From assembly GCF_009755605.1 (NCBI RefSeq), contig NZ_WPNZ01000011.1, positions 18,083 through 82,082 of the forward strand: a stretch of 64,000 nucleotides of DNA, read 5' to 3'. This DNA comes from Streptomyces typhae. Its GTDB lineage: Bacteria; Actinomycetota; Actinomycetes; Streptomycetales; Streptomycetaceae. This document shows positions 60,120 through 64,000 of the stretch, piece after piece. Within the stretch, counting starts at the first letter, position 1. Every line of letters begins with the position of its first letter. The notes under the pieces were generated by a model. That model worked only from the letters and a program-made list of their open reading frames with translations, was not told the origin of the DNA and did no database searches. A program made the translations under genes and the position numbers.

Positions 60120-61135
60120 CAGTCGTCGTGCCTGGCACGGCTCGGCTGGACCCGCTTCGGCTCTCCGGGCATCTTCGGGTACTCGGGCGGATAGGGCAGA
60201 TCACCGTGCCCGTGGTCGCGCTCGTCGCGGTCCGCCTGCTCCAGGACGGCGTCCAGCGTGAAGGCGTGCTCGTCCATGTCCCGGTGCACGTCGCCGAGCC
60301 GGGCGAACCGCTCGGGCATGGTGGCGACGTCGAAGTCACGGGGTACGGCGTCGTCGAGTTCGTCCCAGGTCAGGGGCGCGGAGACGGGGGCGTGCGGGCG
60401 GGCGCGGACGGAGTAGGCCGAGGCGATGGTGCGGTCGCGGGCGGTCTGGTTGTAGTCGACGAAGATCCGCTCACCGCGCTCCTCCTTCCACCAGGCGGTC
60501 GTCACCGCGTCCGGCATCCGCCGCTCAAGGGCCCGGCCGCAGGTGATCGCGGCCCTGCGCACCTCGGTGAACGTCCAGCGCGGCTCGATCGGCACGAAGA
60601 CGTGGATGCCGCGCCCGCCGGACGTCTTCGGCCATCCGCGAAGACCGAACCCGTCGAGCAGGTCCCGCAGCTCGTGGGCGGCGCGGACGGCGTCGGCGTA
60701 GTCCGTGCCGGGCTGCGGATCGAGGTCGAGCCGCAGCTCGTCGGGGTGGTCGAGGTCGCCGCGCCGCACCGGCCACGGATGGAAGGTGAGCGTGCCGTAC
60801 TGGGCGGCCCACACCACGGCGGCGACCTCGGTGGGGCACATCTCGTCGGCGGTGCGGCCGCTGGGGAAGGCGATGGTGGCGGTCGGGGTCCAGTCGGGCA
60901 GGTTCTTCGGCGCCCGCTTCTGGTAGAAGTGCTCGCCCTCGATGCCCTCGGGGTACCGCTCCAGGGTGGTGGGCCGGTCGCGCAGCGCCCGCAGGATGCC
61001 CCCGCCGACGGCGATGAAGTACTCGGCGACGTCCCGCTTGGTGAGGCCGCGCTCGGGGAACAGCACGCGGTCGGGGCTGGAGAGCCGCACCGTCCGCTCG
61101 CCCGCCGTCAGCTGGACCGCCGCACCCACACCCAT
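60119..61135 (-). CDS. LigD-type polymerase/primase domain protein (NHEJ)
   Basis: A 338-residue stand-alone archaeo-eukaryotic primase-type polymerase of the LigD family. Catalytic acids are D137 and D139 in LRLDLDPQPG, with the nucleotide-binding GGRGIHVFVPIEP segment further on. With Ku and a ligase it fills gaps and adds nucleotides during non-homologous end joining. It is divergent from the DNA-ligase gene, so the fused LigD of mycobacteria is split here. No ku gene is in the window. Confidence 0.93.
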   Translation of the reverse strand: MGVGAAVQLTAGERTVRLSSPDRVLFPERGLTKRDVAEYFIAVGGGILRALRDRPTTLERYPEGIEGEHFYQKRAPKNLPDWTPTATIAFPSGRTADEMCPTEVAAVVWAAQYGTLTFHPWPVRRGDLDHPDELRLDLDPQPGTDYADAVRAAHELRDLLDGFGLRGWPKTSGGRGIHVFVPIEPRWTFTEVRRAAITCGRALERRMPDAVTTAWWKEERGERIFVDYNQTARDRTIASAYSVRARPHAPVSAPLTWDELDDAVPRDFDVATMPERFARLGDVHRDMDEHAFTLDAVLEQADRDERDHGHGDLPYPPEYPKMPGEPKRVQPSRARHDD

Positions 61136-61208
61136 GCGGCCACGGTAGACGCGTACGACAAATGCCGCATATCAGGCAATCACGACGGGCCCGCCGGAGA
61201 ATCGGACC

Positions 61209-62282
61209 ATGGATCTCCCGGTGACGCCGCCCGTGAAGCCCATGCTCGCCAAGTCCGTGGCGCGCATCCCGCCCGGCATGCAGTACGAGGCGAAGTGGGA
61301 CGGTTTCCGCGCGATCGTCTTCAGGGACGGCGCCGACATCGAGCTGGGCAGCCGCAGCGGCAAGTCGCTGACCAGGTACTTTCCCGAGCTGGTGGCGGCG
61401 CTGCGGGAGCGGCTGCCGAAGCGGTGCGTGCTGGACGGCGAGATCGTGATCGCGCGCGGGGGGCGGCTCGACTTCGACGCCCTGACCGAGCGCATCCATC
61501 CGGCGGCGTCCCGGGTGCGGACGCTCGCCGAACGCACCCCGGCCTCCTTCGTCGCGTTCGACCTGCTCGCCCTCTTCGACGAGCCGCTCCTCGACGTCCC
61601 CCTGAGCGACCGGCGGCGGCTCCTGACCGGCGCTCTTCAGGGTGTGGACGCGCCCGTGCACCTGGCGCCCGCCACGCTGGACCGGGACGTGGCCGAGCAG
61701 TGGTTCGAGGAGTTCGAGGGCGCCGGGCTCGACGGGGTGATCGCCAAGCCGCTCGACCTCCCCTACCGGCCGAACGAGCGCCTCATGTACAAGATCAAGC
61801 ACGAGCGCACGGCCGACTGCGTGGTCGCGGGCTTCCGCTTCCACAAGAGCGGTCCGGTGGTGGGCTCGCTGCTGCTCGGCCTGTACGCCGACGCGGGCGC
61901 GTTGCAGCACGTCGGGGTGTGCGCCGCGTTCTCCATGAAGCGGCGGGCCGAGCTGGTGACGGAGCTCGAACCGCTGCGCATGGCGGACCCGTCGGCCCAC
62001 CCGTGGGCCGCGTGGACGGACGAGGCGGCGCACGCGGAGGCCCGGCTGCCCGGGGCGGTGAGCCGGTGGACCGGCAAGAAGGACCTCTCCTGGGTGCCGC
62101 TGCGGCCCGAGCGGGTGTGCGAGGTCGCGTACGACCACATGGAGAACGGGGCGCGCTTCCGGCACACGGCGCAGTTCCGCCGGTGGCGGACGGACCGGGT
62201 GCCTGAGTCGTGTACGTACGCCCAGCTGGAGGAACCGGCGAGTTACGACTTGGGGGCGGTGTTCGGGTCGCCCCCCGCGTGA
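61209..62282 (+). CDS. ATP-dependent DNA ligase (LigC/LigD-ligase type)
   Basis: A 357-residue ATP-dependent DNA ligase. The adenylation Lys is K29 in EAKWDGFRAI; later motifs include VLDGEIVI, FVAFDLLALF, LDGVIAKPLDLPYRP and the WYKIKH-like MYKIKHERTADCVVAG. The C-terminal part is the OB-fold. It likely seals breaks in non-homologous end joining together with the divergent polymerase. ATG 61209 has GGAGA 8 nt upstream. Confidence 0.93.
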   Translation: MDLPVTPPVKPMLAKSVARIPPGMQYEAKWDGFRAIVFRDGADIELGSRSGKSLTRYFPELVAALRERLPKRCVLDGEIVIARGGRLDFDALTERIHPAASRVRTLAERTPASFVAFDLLALFDEPLLDVPLSDRRRLLTGALQGVDAPVHLAPATLDRDVAEQWFEEFEGAGLDGVIAKPLDLPYRPNERLMYKIKHERTADCVVAGFRFHKSGPVVGSLLLGLYADAGALQHVGVCAAFSMKRRAELVTELEPLRMADPSAHPWAAWTDEAAHAEARLPGAVSRWTGKKDLSWVPLRPERVCEVAYDHMENGARFRHTAQFRRWRTDRVPESCTYAQLEEPASYDLGAVFGSPPA

Positions 62283-62405
62283 GGGACGGGCACCCACCCG
62301 CGGACGAGAACGAGCCAACGGACAGCGCACCACTTCCGACTCCCCGAAGCTCCCCATAGGCTCCGCCCCCGACACCCGAGTTACCACAGGTAAGGGGGAG
62401 AGCCC

Positions 62406-62681
62406 GTGGGGCACAGGCACACGGCAGGAAGCACCCGCAGAGCCTTCGTGGGGCGCACGGCGGCAGCCGGCGGCGCGGCCGCGCTGGGCCTGGGAGCACT
62501 CCCGGCACCGGCGACGGCCGCCGTCCGGGCGCCGCGGACCGAGCGGACGGTCGCCGTGCTCGGCGGCGGCGTGGCCGGGCTGACCGCCGCCCACGAGCTG
62601 GCGGTCCGCGGTTTCACGGTCAAGCGCCACGACCGCGTCCGGTACCGCCTCGGCCTGCCCAACGCCCTCGATCTGGGGTGA
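62406..62681 (+). pseudogene. Truncated FAD-dependent oxidoreductase, only the N-terminus left
   Basis: A 91-codon frame with a Tat signal (TRRAFVGR, cleavage near ALPAPATA) and the first turn of an FAD/NAD fold (VAVLGGGVAGLTAAHELAVRGF). It then continues for about 20 unrelated residues and stops. A normal enzyme of this kind has 450-550 residues. The tail (RVRYRLGLPNALDLG) may be the other end of the original gene after an internal deletion. GTG 62406 still has a G-rich ribosome site, so the fragment may be translated and exported. Confidence 0.65.
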
Positions 62682-62745
62682 GACGCCGGGGTGAGATGTT
62701 CCCGATCGTGACTGCCGCGCGGCCAGTACGGGGTAAAGCCCTCGC

Positions 62746-63690
62746 ATGACACCGCGAAGACGACAGTGGCGCGCGGCGGCGGCGGTGGCGCTGCTCGCCG
62801 CCCTGGCCCCGGCCTGCACGCTCCAGGACCGGACGGGGGCGGGCCGTGACGAGAAGCGGGCGGACGGCGGCGCCGAGGGCCGCGTGCTCGCCGTGAAGAT
62901 CGACAATGTGGTTCCCGCACGCCCGCAGACCGGCCTCGACGCGGCGGACGTCGTGTACGCCGAGCAGGTCGAGGCCGGTCTGAGCCGTCTGATGGCGGTG
63001 TACGCGCGCCGGCTGCCGCCGGTCGTGGGGCCGGTGCGCAGCGCCCGCGAGACGGACCTGGAACTCCTGCGCCAGTTCGACCGCCCGGCGCTCGCGTTCT
63101 CCGGTGCGCAGCACAAGCTGCTGCCGCTGATCGGCAGGTCACCGGTGCGCGCGCTGCCGGCCGAGGGGAAGGCCGAGAAGGCGTACTACCGCAGCGACGA
63201 CCGGCCCGCCCCGCACAACCTCTATCTGCGGCCCGCCGCGCTCGGGGTGCGGCCCGAGCCGAGCGGCCTGAAGAGCACCGGTTTCACGTTCGGCCCGCCC
63301 CCGGAAGGCGGCACCCCGAGGACGCGGCACACGGTCGCCTTCCCGTCGGCCCGCTTCACCTTCAGCTGGGTCGAGTACGAGGGCCGCTGGCACATCGCGA
63401 TGGACGGCGACACGGCGCGCACCCCGCAGGGCAAGGCGCTGACGGCCGGGACGGTGGTGGTGCAGCGCGTCACCGTCAGGGACTCCCGCTACCACGACCG
63501 TTCCGGCAACCCCTCCCCGTTCACCCGCACGGTGGGCTCGGGCACGGCCCAGGTGCTGCGGGAGGGCCGGTCCTACGAAGCACGCTGGGAACGCAGGACC
63601 TCCGGCGGCGGCACCCGGTTCAGCACGCCCGAGGGCAAGCCGCTGGCGTTCGCGCCGGGGCCGGTGTGGGTGGTGTTCACGGAGGAGTGA
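62746..63690 (+). CDS. DUF3048 domain protein, exported, possibly lipoprotein
   Basis: A 314-residue exported protein of the DUF3048/YerB family. A short hydrophobic signal (about 9-22) ends in LAPACTLQ, which is lipobox-like though not canonical. The conserved early part is visible (RVLAVKIDNVVPARPQTGLDAADVVYAEQVEAGLSR would be the family start; PVRSARETDLELL follows), and the second half is typical for the family. Function is unknown. The gene's downstream sequence is a 45-bp repeat. Confidence 0.85.
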   Translation: MTPRRRQWRAAAAVALLAALAPACTLQDRTGAGRDEKRADGGAEGRVLAVKIDNVVPARPQTGLDAADVVYAEQVEAGLSRLMAVYARRLPPVVGPVRSARETDLELLRQFDRPALAFSGAQHKLLPLIGRSPVRALPAEGKAEKAYYRSDDRPAPHNLYLRPAALGVRPEPSGLKSTGFTFGPPPEGGTPRTRHTVAFPSARFTFSWVEYEGRWHIAMDGDTARTPQGKALTAGTVVVQRVTVRDSRYHDRSGNPSPFTRTVGSGTAQVLREGRSYEARWERRTSGGGTRFSTPEGKPLAFAPGPVWVVFTEE

Positions 63691-63723
63691 GGGGTGCGGG
63701 CGCCGCGCCGGGAGTGGTGGTGA

Positions 63724-63866
63724 GAGCCCGTCCGGCGACTGAGGACGAGGCCGCAGGCGGATCGACGCGAGCCCGTCCGGCGATGGAGGACGAGACGGCA
63801 GGCGGATCGACGCGAGCCCGTCCGGCGATGGAGGACGAGATCGCAGGCCGATCGACGCGAGCCCGG
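63724..63866. repeat. 45-bp tandem repeat, three copies
   Basis: Three copies (63724-63768, 63769-63813, 63814-63858) of a 45-bp unit starting GAGCCCGTCCGGCGATGGAG, plus a partial fourth. The core CGTCCGGCGA..GAGGACGAG is, from memory, a common Streptomyces intergenic sequence. Confidence 0.85.
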
Positions 63867-63910
63867 ACGCCGTCCACGGTGCCCCCCGGCCCCGGGACCC
63901 CGTCAACGAC

Positions 63911-64000
63911 TCAGCGCGCCCCGTACACCGGCTGCGGCGCGGGGGGCCCCAAGAGCCCGCCCCTTGCCCCCCCCGCCCCCCCCGGGGCCCCCGGCCTGCC
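63911..64000 (-). CDS. Possible 3' end of a further gene (partial)
   Basis: On the minus strand the frame is open from the window edge to a TGA at 63911-63913. The 29 codons are Gly/Pro/Ala-rich and end in PQPVYGAR, which looks like a low-complexity protein tail. There is too little to name it, and the frame could be chance in such GC-rich sequence. Confidence 0.3.
   Translation of the reverse strand, partial: GRPGAPGGAGGARGGLLGPPAPQPVYGAR

Overview
The window is high-GC, gene-dense actinobacterial chromosome and looks like a Streptomyces. Signs are a WhiB-family regulator, an SsgA-like sporulation protein, a Tat-exported two-domain 'small laccase', GTG/TTG starts with GGAG-type ribosome sites, apparently leaderless genes, and intergenic palindromes of a kind I know from Streptomyces. 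From memory only (no search run), the order idi, SCO6745-like, fadJ/fadA, ssgD-like, small laccase, LigD-polymerase, DNA ligase runs down the S. coelicolor SCO67xx region, so most of this is conserved chromosome, not an island. I saw no rRNA, tRNA, CRISPR array, phage or insertion sequence.

Layout. 1-7.8 kb: CDF metal exporter (5' end missing), a methyltransferase-acetyltransferase fusion behind a 22-codon leader ORF, isopentenyl-diphosphate isomerase, a serine-kinase-like ATPase, an HdeD-like membrane protein, an enoyl-CoA hydratase, a DJ-1/PfpI protein next to a GlxA-type regulator, and an SCO6745-family protein. 7.8-14.5 kb: LPFR small protein, the RNA-binding factor Tex, an ABC-F ATPase, an unassigned Rossmann-like protein and a D-amino-acid-oxidase-like enzyme. 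14.8-23.3 kb: BCCT transporter, a translationally coupled pair of secreted peptidases (S15 and M14), a secreted M1 aminopeptidase and an amino-acid permease. 23.5-32.5 kb: fatty-acid catabolism, with a long-chain acyl-CoA ligase divergent from a MerR regulator, then FadJ-type trifunctional protein, thiolase, acyl-CoA dehydrogenase and alpha-methylacyl-CoA racemase on the minus strand. 32.8-38.4 kb: saccharopine-dehydrogenase-like reductase, endonuclease V, YciI, a secreted BNR-repeat protein, the SsgA-like protein and a PEP-mutase-family enzyme. 38.6-42.9 kb: an ABC-F protein with a clear promoter and about 250-nt leader, followed by a DrrC-like short UvrA (putative antibiotic tolerance pair). 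43-47.8 kb: acyl-ACP desaturase behind two overlapping palindromic operators, a six-hairpin glycosidase-like protein, a WhiB-like regulator and a VOC protein. 48-53.8 kb: Tat-secreted GH64 beta-1,3-glucanase with a perfect LacI-type operator, an acyltransferase, about 1 kb of repeats, a LacI regulator and a lipoate-ligase-like protein. 53.9-60.1 kb: small laccase divergent from a ThuA/PQQ-type sugar dehydrogenase and a cupredoxin/Ig/DUF1080 protein. 60.1-64 kb: LigD-type polymerase and DNA ligase (split NHEJ enzymes), a broken FAD oxidoreductase and a DUF3048 protein.

Two patterns deserve attention. First, the laccase/dehydrogenase/cupredoxin locus holds the parts for an extracellular chain from sugar through a PQQ-type enzyme and a type-1 copper protein to an O2-reducing laccase; this is inferred from domains and context. 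Second, several genes have their last codons, including the stop codon, copied into short tandem repeats that fill the adjacent intergenic space (glxA-like, endonuclease V, SsgA-like, LacI and DUF1080 genes), a local mode of 3'-end evolution.
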